64,000 nucleotides of DNA, from assembly GCF_001499655.1 (NCBI RefSeq), contig NZ_LN879502.1:2232001-2296000 (forward strand). The letters are read 5' to 3'. Position 1 is the first letter of the stretch. Each line of letters begins with the position of its first letter. Source of the DNA: Candidatus Protochlamydia naegleriophila. GTDB taxonomy: Bacteria > Chlamydiota > Chlamydiia > Chlamydiales > Parachlamydiaceae. Under the pieces are notes generated by a model, which saw nothing but the letters and a program-made list of their open reading frames with translations, was not told the DNA's origin and did not search any database. Of this stretch, positions 9,095 through 19,077 are shown in pieces. The translations under genes and the position numbers were made by a program.

Positions 9095-9777
9095 CATCCG
9101 ATCAATTGTACCTAGCCATCAATCTTATTCCCATAGAGTTTTGGAATACTCTTTATATGGTTTTTTGTTCTGCTATTTTAGCCGCTCTGTTTGGGATACC
9201 TTTGGGAATCATTTTGACAATTACAGATAAAGGACATTTAAAAGAAAACCGCTGGCTTCATGAAATACTTGGATCCATTGTCAATGTCGGCCGCTCTTTC
9301 CCTTTTGCCATTCTGATGGTCGCCCTCATTCCTTTTACAAGGTGGCTTGTAGGAACAAGCTTGGGGACGACAGCTTCGATCATCCCGCTATCCATCGCAG
9401 CCATTCCCTTTTTAGCCCGGCTTGTCGAAGCCTCTTTAAAAGAAGTGGACAAAGGAATCATCGAAGCTGCGGTCGTCATGGGTTCAACGCCTTGGCAAAT
9501 TATTTTAAAAGTACTCCTACCTGAAGCCCTGCCTTCGCTCGTATTGGGCATCACGACGACGATTATTAACTTAGTTGGCTATAGTGCCATGGCCGGCACA
9601 ATGGGTGGTGGTGGCTTGGGAAAAATTGCCATTCAATACGGCTACCAACGATTCAATGTCTTTTTAATGGTTGTCACTGTTATTCTGCTTATTTTACTTG
9701 TTCAAGCAATCCAAGGCGTAGGACATGCCATTGCTAAGAGACTCAATCTTAAACGAGGGAAGGGACTAACCAGATGA
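9091..9777 (+). CDS. metI: Methionine ABC transporter permease MetI
   Basis: A polytopic inner-membrane permease of 228 residues with about five hydrophobic segments. The conserved cytoplasmic EAA loop for contact with MetN is visible as EAAVVMGSTPWQIILKVLLPEALPS, and the family motif NVGRSFPFAILMVALIPFTR is present near the N-terminus. Its start overlaps the metN stop and its end overlaps the metQ start, so the three subunits are translationally coupled. It supplies imported methionine to an intracellular bacterium with reduced biosynthesis. Confidence 0.95.
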   Translation: MTSDQLYLAINLIPIEFWNTLYMVFCSAILAALFGIPLGIILTITDKGHLKENRWLHEILGSIVNVGRSFPFAILMVALIPFTRWLVGTSLGTTASIIPLSIAAIPFLARLVEASLKEVDKGIIEAAVVMGSTPWQIILKVLLPEALPSLVLGITTTIINLVGYSAMAGTMGGGGLGKIAIQYGYQRFNVFLMVVTVILLILLVQAIQGVGHAIAKRLNLKRGKGLTR

Positions 9778-10568
9778 AAACAAAACTAGTTTTACTAGCC
9801 TTATTATTGGCATGTTTTTTAGGCATTTTGAGTGGTTGTTCAAAAAATAGCCACCCCTCTTTAAAAGTAGCAGCAACCTCTGTACCGCATGCTGAAATCC
9901 TTGAATTCATCAAACCGAAGCTACAAGAACAGGGAATCAACCTGAGCATCATCACCGTAGAGGATTACAACATCCCTAACCGAGCCCTGCAAGACGGCGA
10001 GGTCGATGCAAATTTTTTCCAACACATCCCTTTTCTGAATGCGCAAATGAAAGACTTTGGTTATGACCTGGAAGATTTAACTGCGGTTCATCTCGAACCC
10101 ATGGCTTTATATTCGCGCAAACTCCGCAATTTAAATGAACTTAAGCCTAAATCAACAGTTGCCATTCCAAGCGACCCTTCGAACCAGGCAAGGGCGTTGG
10201 CATTGATGCAACAACAAGGATTGATTCGCTTAAAAAAAACCGATGCCAAATCGAACGTGCTGGACATTATCGATAATCCGCATCAGCTTCAATTCATTGA
10301 AATCGACTCACCGTTGTTGACAAGATCATTAGACGATGTCGATTTAGCAGCCATTACAACCAATTTTGCTCTTCAGGCTGGACTCCTACCTAAGAAAGAT
10401 GCATTAGCAGTAGAAGATGCCCATTCCCTGTTTGTCAATGTATTAGTGATCCGCAAAGGTGATGAACAACGAGAAGATCTACAGGCATTGAAAATGGCTT
10501 TGACCTCACCTGAGGTTAAAACGTTCATCGATGAACACTATCAAGGAGCTGTCATTCCAGCTTTTTAA
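9774..10568 (+). CDS. metQ: Methionine-binding lipoprotein MetQ (NLPA family)
   Basis: The substrate-binding component of the MetNIQ importer. The N-terminus is a lipoprotein signal with the lipobox LSGC and acylated Cys22. The mature part carries NLPA features: LKVAATSVPHAEILEFIKP, the EDYNIPNRALQDGEVDANFFQH segment and VAIPSDPSNQARALALMQQ. The 264-residue length is normal. The ATG overlaps the metI stop by four bases. A hairpin at 10582-10608 closes the operon. Confidence 0.95.
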   Translation: MKTKLVLLALLLACFLGILSGCSKNSHPSLKVAATSVPHAEILEFIKPKLQEQGINLSIITVEDYNIPNRALQDGEVDANFFQHIPFLNAQMKDFGYDLEDLTAVHLEPMALYSRKLRNLNELKPKSTVAIPSDPSNQARALALMQQQGLIRLKKTDAKSNVLDIIDNPHQLQFIEIDSPLLTRSLDDVDLAAITTNFALQAGLLPKKDALAVEDAHSLFVNVLVIRKGDEQREDLQALKMALTSPEVKTFIDEHYQGAVIPAF

Positions 10569-10581
10569 CCTGTAAGCTCTT

Positions 10582-10608
10582 GGCTCTTGCAAGAATCTGG
10601 CAAGAGCC
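10582..10608. terminator. Hairpin between the convergent metQ and 10656-12392 genes
   Basis: A perfect 9-bp stem GGCTCTTGC/GCAAGAGCC with a 9-base loop lies 14 bases after metQ and in the short gap between convergent genes, so it may serve both strands. T-runs are weak on both sides. Confidence 0.55.
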
Positions 10609-10655
10609 TCCCGTCTTTGCGTGCGAATCTTAGGATTTAATGTTGTTATGATCTC

Positions 10656-12392
10656 TCAGCCTGTCCATTCCTCAAATGCCAATTTAAAGAAGACATTCCC
10701 TTTTGAAGTCATTTCAACCCTTCCTTCAGACTCGCGCATATCAACCTTTATCACTTTTTGCCCGCCAAATAATTGCCTAATCTCTTCTTGCTCCAAAAGT
10801 TCATCTGGCACAACAAGCTCAAAGCTATCACCACCAACTCCAAAAAAATTCAAGAGCGTCTTCTTTCTGAAAAGATCCAAGGAATAGACATTTTCTCGCA
10901 CCACTAGCTCCAAGCGTGATTGTATGGAACGCTTGCCAAATCCATATAAATGAGAAGAAAGAGGAGCATCTGGCTGAGCCTCAAAACTCATCCGGCTCGC
11001 CCGATAGTCATGCACCGTCGTTTCAAAAGGGGTGTCAAAAACTTTGAAGCCTGGAACCGCTTCTTGAACAGCTACTCGCTCACCTGCCAGGTTAGCAATA
11101 AAGCTCCACTCAGGCTCGTTAATTTTTTTATAATAGATACCAGCCTGCCCTTGCTTAACTCCTACAATGCGCAATTCGCGAGCATTATTCCCTTCCCCAG
11201 TCTGCAAAATGCTCATCTCTTTCGTGATAAAAGAGTGCTCGTCCAGTTCTATTGGATGAGTTTGCCAAGCTGGAAACGGGATCGCCCATGCGTTTGGCTC
11301 TGGTTGAGCAGAGTAATTGTACTTAAAGAAAGGGTTCCATCCGGTCGTATCGAGATCTGCCATCCACGTTAAAACCTGTAACAGTCCCCTGTCTTCCCCT
11401 CTTATCCGCTCATACCCTATCGTCATGATCGTTGATGAACTTGCACAGATCTCGTCTGCCTCAAAAATTTTATTTGCGCTTTCTGGAAGCGCGAGACTCA
11501 TTTGGGCTAGTTGCGGTGACCATGGATCATACTCAAAAATATCACGTCCATTTTGATGCAGCCCATAAAGAGTGGTTGTCCCTCCATCAGTTCGATGTTG
11601 CTGATGAAGACGATCGTCGATATGGTTGTTGTATAGTCCACGATGAGAAATAGCCCAACTTTTGATCCAATTAGGCAATTTCAAACGTTTTCCAGTTAAA
11701 AGGTTCACAAAAAAATGAGCGTTCCAATACGGAAGTGAACACCACTTATCTTTCCAGTTGGCACGTTCCGCTTTATCGATGGCAATATAAGGGTCTTGAG
11801 CGAGATCAACATTGCCATTTTCAATGCGATGTCGATTCACTTCATTAATTTCGTCATATCGAAATTCTCTTAAAACTTTTTTGTAGTGGACATACCTATT
11901 CTGGTCTACCACGATTAAATTAGCTCCATCGCTTGCAATGGCTTCAGGAATTTCATCAGGATAACCATCAAAATAAATCGGCCTCCACTCACCTTCGATG
12001 TTATTGTGCAAGCGACACCAAATGATTCCACCTTCAATAGCAAAATCATGAATATGATTAAAAGTAGAGCGGCTGGTTTTAATGGAAATAGGTTCGGGTA
12101 AAGGACGCCTGGCTTGCTCGGCCATTTTAAAAAATTTTGCCTTATTTTCTTGTTTTTGCCAGGCTCGAATGCCCCATATCAATGGCACAACCCCAATAAG
12201 AGATAGAGTCAACGCTAATATTTCTAAGACAACCAAACAAACTGATTTGATTGTTTGCAAACGGCTTTCCTGAGATCGCAGCCATTCTATATGCTTGTCA
12301 AGCCATGTTTCTTTACTTTGACATGGAATCAGTTTGACAGGTTTAAAGGATGGTCTAGAAAGTAAATCGACTGGCTGGATCGTAAATCCCAT
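10656..12392 (-). CDS. Unknown 578-residue protein with one N-terminal membrane segment
   Basis: I do not recognise this family. Residues 1-50 are polar. A hydrophobic stretch of about 28 residues (VCLVVLEILALTLSLIGV and on) lies near residues 52-80 with a possible kink at SLIGVVPL. This could be a single anchor or a short bilobed segment like those of inclusion membrane proteins. The remaining ~490 residues are soluble, rich in Trp, Tyr and Asp, with spaced beta-strand-like motifs that suggest a propeller or beta-sandwich. There is no cleavable signal peptide. GAGAGGT stands 7 bases before the ATG at 12392. The gene is convergent with metQ. Confidence 0.75.
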   Translation of the reverse strand: MGFTIQPVDLLSRPSFKPVKLIPCQSKETWLDKHIEWLRSQESRLQTIKSVCLVVLEILALTLSLIGVVPLIWGIRAWQKQENKAKFFKMAEQARRPLPEPISIKTSRSTFNHIHDFAIEGGIIWCRLHNNIEGEWRPIYFDGYPDEIPEAIASDGANLIVVDQNRYVHYKKVLREFRYDEINEVNRHRIENGNVDLAQDPYIAIDKAERANWKDKWCSLPYWNAHFFVNLLTGKRLKLPNWIKSWAISHRGLYNNHIDDRLHQQHRTDGGTTTLYGLHQNGRDIFEYDPWSPQLAQMSLALPESANKIFEADEICASSSTIMTIGYERIRGEDRGLLQVLTWMADLDTTGWNPFFKYNYSAQPEPNAWAIPFPAWQTHPIELDEHSFITKEMSILQTGEGNNARELRIVGVKQGQAGIYYKKINEPEWSFIANLAGERVAVQEAVPGFKVFDTPFETTVHDYRASRMSFEAQPDAPLSSHLYGFGKRSIQSRLELVVRENVYSLDLFRKKTLLNFFGVGGDSFELVVPDELLEQEEIRQLFGGQKVIKVDMRESEGRVEMTSKGNVFFKLAFEEWTG

Positions 12393-12552
12393 TCAAGTAC
12401 CTCTCATTTTTTGGCATATAAAAAGCTTTGGATGAATTGACAATTAAGTATTTTTTAGCTTGATTCATTCCGCATACACCATTCCAATCCAATACTCTCT
12501 CAAGAAAAAAGAAGGAATTAAATTGATAGATCGATATTCGAAAAAGCATTAA

Positions 12553-12580
12553 ATGGTTTGAACTTTGGAATTCAAACCAT
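12553..12580 (-). terminator. Terminator of the collagen-like/secreted-protein operon
   Basis: A perfect 10-bp stem ATGGTTTGAA/TTCAAACCAT with an 8-base loop lies about 16 bases after the stop of the 12597-13142 gene. On the minus strand it is followed by TTTAATGCTTTTT. Confidence 0.65.
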
Positions 12581-12596
12581 CTAATAAGAGAAGAAT

Positions 12597-13142
12597 TTAA
12601 GGACTAATCGTTTCAGGAGTTGGCCAAGTTCCAAAAGTCGCTGCAGCACTTCTGATGACTGACTCAAAAGTGAGATAAGAATAACTTACCCATGTTATCA
12701 CCATATCATCACCGTCAGAAAGTCTTACAACCGAATTTTCAAACACATTTTCCTCATCTTCGGAAACTTGAACAGCCGAGGACCAGGTTGTAAGACCTGT
12801 TAAGGAAGCTCCATATAGACTGTTATAACCAACAGAGCTATTGTAAGCTGTCCAAATCACAATGGCATTACCTGAACTATTAATAGCCATTTTAGGAAGA
12901 GTGGCATTCAGGCCTCCCGCAGATGAAATATTAACGGGAGTTGACCACGTTCCTCCAGCGGGTAAAACTGAAGCAAAAAGATAAAAATAGCCAGTATTTA
13001 ATTCATCTTGCCAAATTGCGAGAGTATTTCCATTTGAATCCATCACGGTTTGTACATTCGTTACATACGCATAAGTGAGATTTGGAAAAATACAAAAAGA
13101 CAACATCACTAATAATACATAGACTTTCTTAAGTGCCAACAT
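12597..13142 (-). CDS. Small secreted protein with W-x-x-P-x-x-I-S repeats
   Basis: A 181-residue protein with a clear Sec signal peptide, cleavage predicted after Ala25 (NLTYA). The mature part has repeated segments of about 45-50 residues built as DSNGNTLAIWQ...WSTPVNIS, INSSGNAIVIWT...WSSAVQVS and a third ending in WPTPETIS, consistent with incomplete beta-propeller blades. It stops right after the third motif, so it may be a shortened member of a longer repeat family. AAGGAGGG three bases before the ATG is an unusually strong ribosome binding site. It begins 30 bases after the collagen-like gene and probably shares its transcript. It is likely periplasmic or surface-exposed. Confidence 0.75.
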   Translation of the reverse strand: MLALKKVYVLLVMLSFCIFPNLTYAYVTNVQTVMDSNGNTLAIWQDELNTGYFYLFASVLPAGGTWSTPVNISSAGGLNATLPKMAINSSGNAIVIWTAYNSSVGYNSLYGASLTGLTTWSSAVQVSEDEENVFENSVVRLSDGDDMVITWVSYSYLTFESVIRSAAATFGTWPTPETISP

Positions 13143-13172
13143 AGTCCCTCCTTCCCAAATAGGGTTTGAAGT

Positions 13173-15636
<2,464 letters not shown>

Positions 15637-15744
15637 TGAATTTTGAATGAATGCTTTTAGAGCGACAAGCTGGGAAATTAGCCTTGTTTTTTCCAATCAA
15701 TTTTGTTATTCTGCCCTCAATAACTTTGTTTAAGGCTCAAATTT

Positions 15745-17328
15745 ATGATTACTCTTTCTAAAATTTCAAAAAGCTTTGGCAGTCGCATTCTTTTTGATGA
15801 TGTTACGATTACATTTAACGCAGGCAATCGCTATGGTTTAACAGGACCTAATGGTGCCGGAAAGACGACACTTCTGAAAATTATTATGGGAATGGAAGAG
15901 CAGACCTCGGGAACTGTGACATTACCTGATCGCGTCGGTATTTTGCGTCAGAACATTGAAGCATTTAAAAATGAGAAAGTTGTCGATACAGTCATCATGG
16001 GTAATAAACGCCTGTGGGAAGCGCTTAAAGAACGCGATAGCTTATATGAAGTTGAAATGTCTGATGATGTAGGCATGCGTTTAGGAGAATTAGAAGGCAT
16101 TGTCGCTGAGGAAGATGGCTATTCTGCCGAAGCGAATGCAGAAGAGCTATTGTCTGGTATGGGTATTCCTCAAGAGTATTTCCATGAAACAATGCACGCT
16201 ATACCGACTGATATTCAATTCCGCGTCTTACTCTGCCAAGCGTTATTTGGAGAGCCGCAAGCCCTTCTTTTGGACGAACCAACCAACCACCTCGACTTAG
16301 AATCTATCGGCTGGCTGGAGAAATTCCTCCACAATTACAAAGGGACCATGATCGTCATAAGCCACGACCGCCACTTCCTGAACTCTGTGACAACTCATAT
16401 TGCCGACATCGATTACGAAACCATCATCATTTATCCAGGTAATTACGACGAAATGGTTGTTGCTAAAACATCGGTGCGTGACAGAGCCGATGCTGATGCG
16501 AAGTCAAAAGAGAAGAAAATTGCGCAGCTGCGTGAATTTGTAGCTCGCTTTGGAGCGGGAACCCGCGCAAGCCAAGTGCAATCACGCTTGAGAGAAATTG
16601 AGCGTTTGCAGCCGCAAGACCTCAAAAAGTCGAACATTCAGCGTCCCTATATTCGCTTCATCCCAAGCGAAAAAGCGCCAGGTAAAATCTTACTAAAGGT
16701 CGAAGAGGTCAGCAAAGGCTACGAAGGCGAGAATGTCATCAAAAATTTCTCCATGGAATTGGCAAGAGGCGATAAAATAGGCGTCATCGGAAATAACGGC
16801 CGCGGCAAGACAACCCTCTTAAAAATGTTAGCGCAAGTCCTAGCTCCGGATTCTGGGCTCGTTGAACTTGGCCACCAGGCACTCATCAGCTATTTTCCGC
16901 AAGATCATACCGATACCGTTGAGAAAAAAGGATCAAAAACTGCTTTCGATTGGCTAAAAGAGCGCCGTCCCGGCATTTATGACCAAGATATTCGCAGCGT
17001 CATGGGCAAACTCCTATTTGGCGGTGATGATGCCTTTAAACCTGTAGCAACTCTGTCAGGTGGCGAAACGGCAAGACTAATTTTAGCTGGAATGCTGCTG
17101 TCTGAGCATAATTTAATTATTTTAGACGAGCCAAACAATCACCTAGATCTCGAAGCCGTATCAGCTCTCGGATGGGGTCTGGCAGAATACAAAGGAACAG
17201 TCGTCGTAGCTAGCCACGACCGCGATCTCATTTCAACAGTTGCCAATAAGATTATTGCCTTCGAAGCCGATGGCATTCATTTCTTTGAAGGGAATTTGGA
17301 AGAGTATTTAGCTCGCAAAAATTCCTAG
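15745..17328 (+). CDS. ybiT: ABC-F family ATPase, YbiT type
   Basis: A soluble twin-ABC ATPase of the ribosome-associated ABC-F family, 527 residues. NBD1 has Walker A GPNGAGKT near residue 34 and Walker B ALLLDEPTNHLD. Its signature is the degenerate IPTDIQFRVLL, in place of LSGGxxxR, which matches the YbiT subfamily. The inter-domain P-site tRNA-interacting linker is at about 235-300 (KSKEKKIAQLREFVARFGAG). NBD2 has GNNGRGKT, LSGGETARLIL and LIILDEPNNHLDLE. The gene is divergent from the collagen-like gene and is followed 10 bases later by the SpoU methyltransferase. The likely role is translation-related. Confidence 0.92.
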   Translation: MITLSKISKSFGSRILFDDVTITFNAGNRYGLTGPNGAGKTTLLKIIMGMEEQTSGTVTLPDRVGILRQNIEAFKNEKVVDTVIMGNKRLWEALKERDSLYEVEMSDDVGMRLGELEGIVAEEDGYSAEANAEELLSGMGIPQEYFHETMHAIPTDIQFRVLLCQALFGEPQALLLDEPTNHLDLESIGWLEKFLHNYKGTMIVISHDRHFLNSVTTHIADIDYETIIIYPGNYDEMVVAKTSVRDRADADAKSKEKKIAQLREFVARFGAGTRASQVQSRLREIERLQPQDLKKSNIQRPYIRFIPSEKAPGKILLKVEEVSKGYEGENVIKNFSMELARGDKIGVIGNNGRGKTTLLKMLAQVLAPDSGLVELGHQALISYFPQDHTDTVEKKGSKTAFDWLKERRPGIYDQDIRSVMGKLLFGGDDAFKPVATLSGGETARLILAGMLLSEHNLIILDEPNNHLDLEAVSALGWGLAEYKGTVVVASHDRDLISTVANKIIAFEADGIHFFEGNLEEYLARKNS

Positions 17329-17338
17329 TAGCACCTGC

Positions 17339-18082
17339 ATGCATGATTTTACGCAAAGAAAATTCTTAAGCTTTCCTTTAGAAAGACAGCACAAGAAATG
17401 CGCCGAAATCGTTCGCAGCTTGTATGAACTAGGTCTTCAAGGCGGCTCAATCCAAGAAGGATTAGCCGCCTATAATCAATTACTGAATTGGATGTGCCTA
17501 CCTCCTTTAAACGAACTATCGGCCAAAACACTTGCCAATTGCTACCACTGCCATCTCAAGCAAGCCAGGGTTTTTAAAAAAGAGCACGACTTCTTGCCCA
17601 CCGTGAAAACAAATGATCGGCCGCAAGGAGAAGAGGTATGGCCCATTGCCATTTACCTGGATCAGCTGCGATCAGCACACAATGTCGGTAGCATCATTCG
17701 GACAGTAGAGGCTTTTGCATTGGGCAGTTTATATTTTTCTTCGCAAACACCTTTCACCAACAACAAGCAGGTGCAAGATGTCTCCATGGGGACCCACCAA
17801 TGGGTAACATGCCATCAAAACATCGAACTAGAGGCCTTAAGGCGCCCCATCATTGCTCTAGAAACGTCTGATGAAGCCATTTCACTGAACGAGTTTATTT
17901 TCCCAGCAACTTTTACTCTAGTCGTTGGCAATGAAGAATATGGTTGCTCAGATACAACCTTAGCCTTGGCTGATTATCTGATAGAAATTCCATTGAGAGG
18001 AAGAAAAAATTCCTTGAATGTGGCCAACGCCTTTGCAATCGCGGCCAGCGAAATTAATAGGCAAAAAAGATTTAAGCAGTAG
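17339..18082 (+). CDS. SpoU/TrmH-family RNA 2'-O-methyltransferase
   Basis: A 247-residue SPOUT methyltransferase that transfers methyl from SAM to a ribose in tRNA or rRNA. The three SpoU motifs are present: RSAHNVGSIIRTVEAF (motif 1), FTLVVGNEEYGCS (motif 2) and IPLRGRKNSLNVANAFAIA (motif 3, the trefoil knot). The N-terminal ~90 residues are a variable helical extension, so the RNA target cannot be assigned. It sits 10 bases after the ABC-F gene and 10 before folE, with no strong ribosome binding site of its own. Confidence 0.88.
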   Translation: MHDFTQRKFLSFPLERQHKKCAEIVRSLYELGLQGGSIQEGLAAYNQLLNWMCLPPLNELSAKTLANCYHCHLKQARVFKKEHDFLPTVKTNDRPQGEEVWPIAIYLDQLRSAHNVGSIIRTVEAFALGSLYFSSQTPFTNNKQVQDVSMGTHQWVTCHQNIELEALRRPIIALETSDEAISLNEFIFPATFTLVVGNEEYGCSDTTLALADYLIEIPLRGRKNSLNVANAFAIAASEINRQKRFKQ

Positions 18083-18092
18083 CAGGTTCATC

Positions 18093-18785
18093 ATGACAAA
18101 AAAAACAACGCAAAGTAAAGCACCGAGCAAGAAGAAAGCCCCCTCACCTGCTGTCACGAATTTTCCCTCGCCTATCCGCAAACCAAAAAAACAGCTAACG
18201 AACGAAGAAAAAATCGATTTGATCGCAGATCGTTTCAAAGACATTCTAGAAACGCTTGGGCTCGATATCGAAGATGACTCGCTCACTCGCACACCTTACC
18301 GAATTGCCAAAATGTATGTTGAAGAGGTCTTTTCAGGGTTAGATGAGAAAAACTTCCCCTCTATCAGCTTCTTTAAGGATGAGCTTCATCATGAACATAA
18401 AGCTAATATGGTTTTTGTAAAAGTTGGCTTTACAAGCTTTTGTGAACATCACTTCGTTCCCATGACCGGCTTTGCCTATGTCGCCTATGTTCCAGAAAGC
18501 GAATTAATCGGCTTATCTAAAATCCCCCGCATCGTGCGCTATTTTGCTAGGCGCCCGCAAGTACAGGAAAGGCTGACAGCTCAGATAGCAGACTCCCTAG
18601 CCCTTCTTTTGAATACAGATAATGTGGCAGTCTCAATCACTGCCCGGCATTCTTGTGTCATCGCAAGAGGCATTCAAGATGAATGCAGCCATACAATCAC
18701 CAATGTCTTGAGAGGCCAGTTTGGAATCAATGCCAATTTAAGGAGAGAGTTTTTTGAAGGGATCAATCGAAGGGATCTGGATTAA
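18093..18785 (+). CDS. folE: GTP cyclohydrolase I (FolE)
   Basis: The first enzyme of tetrahydrofolate synthesis, converting GTP to 7,8-dihydroneopterin triphosphate. The ATG at 18093 gives 230 residues; a longer frame from 18018 would overlap the previous gene and lacks a ribosome binding site. Zinc ligands are Cys117 in CEHHFVPMTG and Cys188 in ARHSCVIARG. The GLSKIPRIVRYFARRPQVQE and TITNVLRG motifs are canonical. The first ~35 residues form a Lys/Pro/Ser-rich extension not found in most FolE. Chlamydia species are reported to lack a canonical FolE, so its presence fits a less reduced environmental chlamydia. Confidence 0.94.
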   Translation: MTKKTTQSKAPSKKKAPSPAVTNFPSPIRKPKKQLTNEEKIDLIADRFKDILETLGLDIEDDSLTRTPYRIAKMYVEEVFSGLDEKNFPSISFFKDELHHEHKANMVFVKVGFTSFCEHHFVPMTGFAYVAYVPESELIGLSKIPRIVRYFARRPQVQERLTAQIADSLALLLNTDNVAVSITARHSCVIARGIQDECSHTITNVLRGQFGINANLRREFFEGINRRDLD

Positions 18786-19077
18786 AACTCTTCCATGACA
18801 GCCTGCAAAAAGGAACGGCAAAATGATCAAAGCAATCTCTTCTGCCGCCAACTCATAACCCTTTGCCATTCGAGCCATTTTCAAAAAGCAAATAAATAAT
18901 TTTTTTATTTCCTTGCTTTTACGATCACTCGCCTAAAAACAGCTCTATACATGTCTATAGAAATCAAATGATGATTATATTTAATAAGCAAAAGAGTAGC
19001 TTCCAACCGGAATTCTCAAGAAAATACTTTCCAACAATACATTCTTTTCCTGAGAATAAGCATTTTTTAGGTTTAGA

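Noticed and set aside
12355-12549. 64-codon minus-strand ORF upstream of the 10656-12392 gene
   Set aside because: It overlaps the start of that gene in another frame and has no ribosome binding site.
15745-17328. Missing LSGGQ signature in the first ATPase domain of the ABC-F protein as a defect
   Set aside because: The YbiT subfamily normally has a degenerate first signature, so this is expected.
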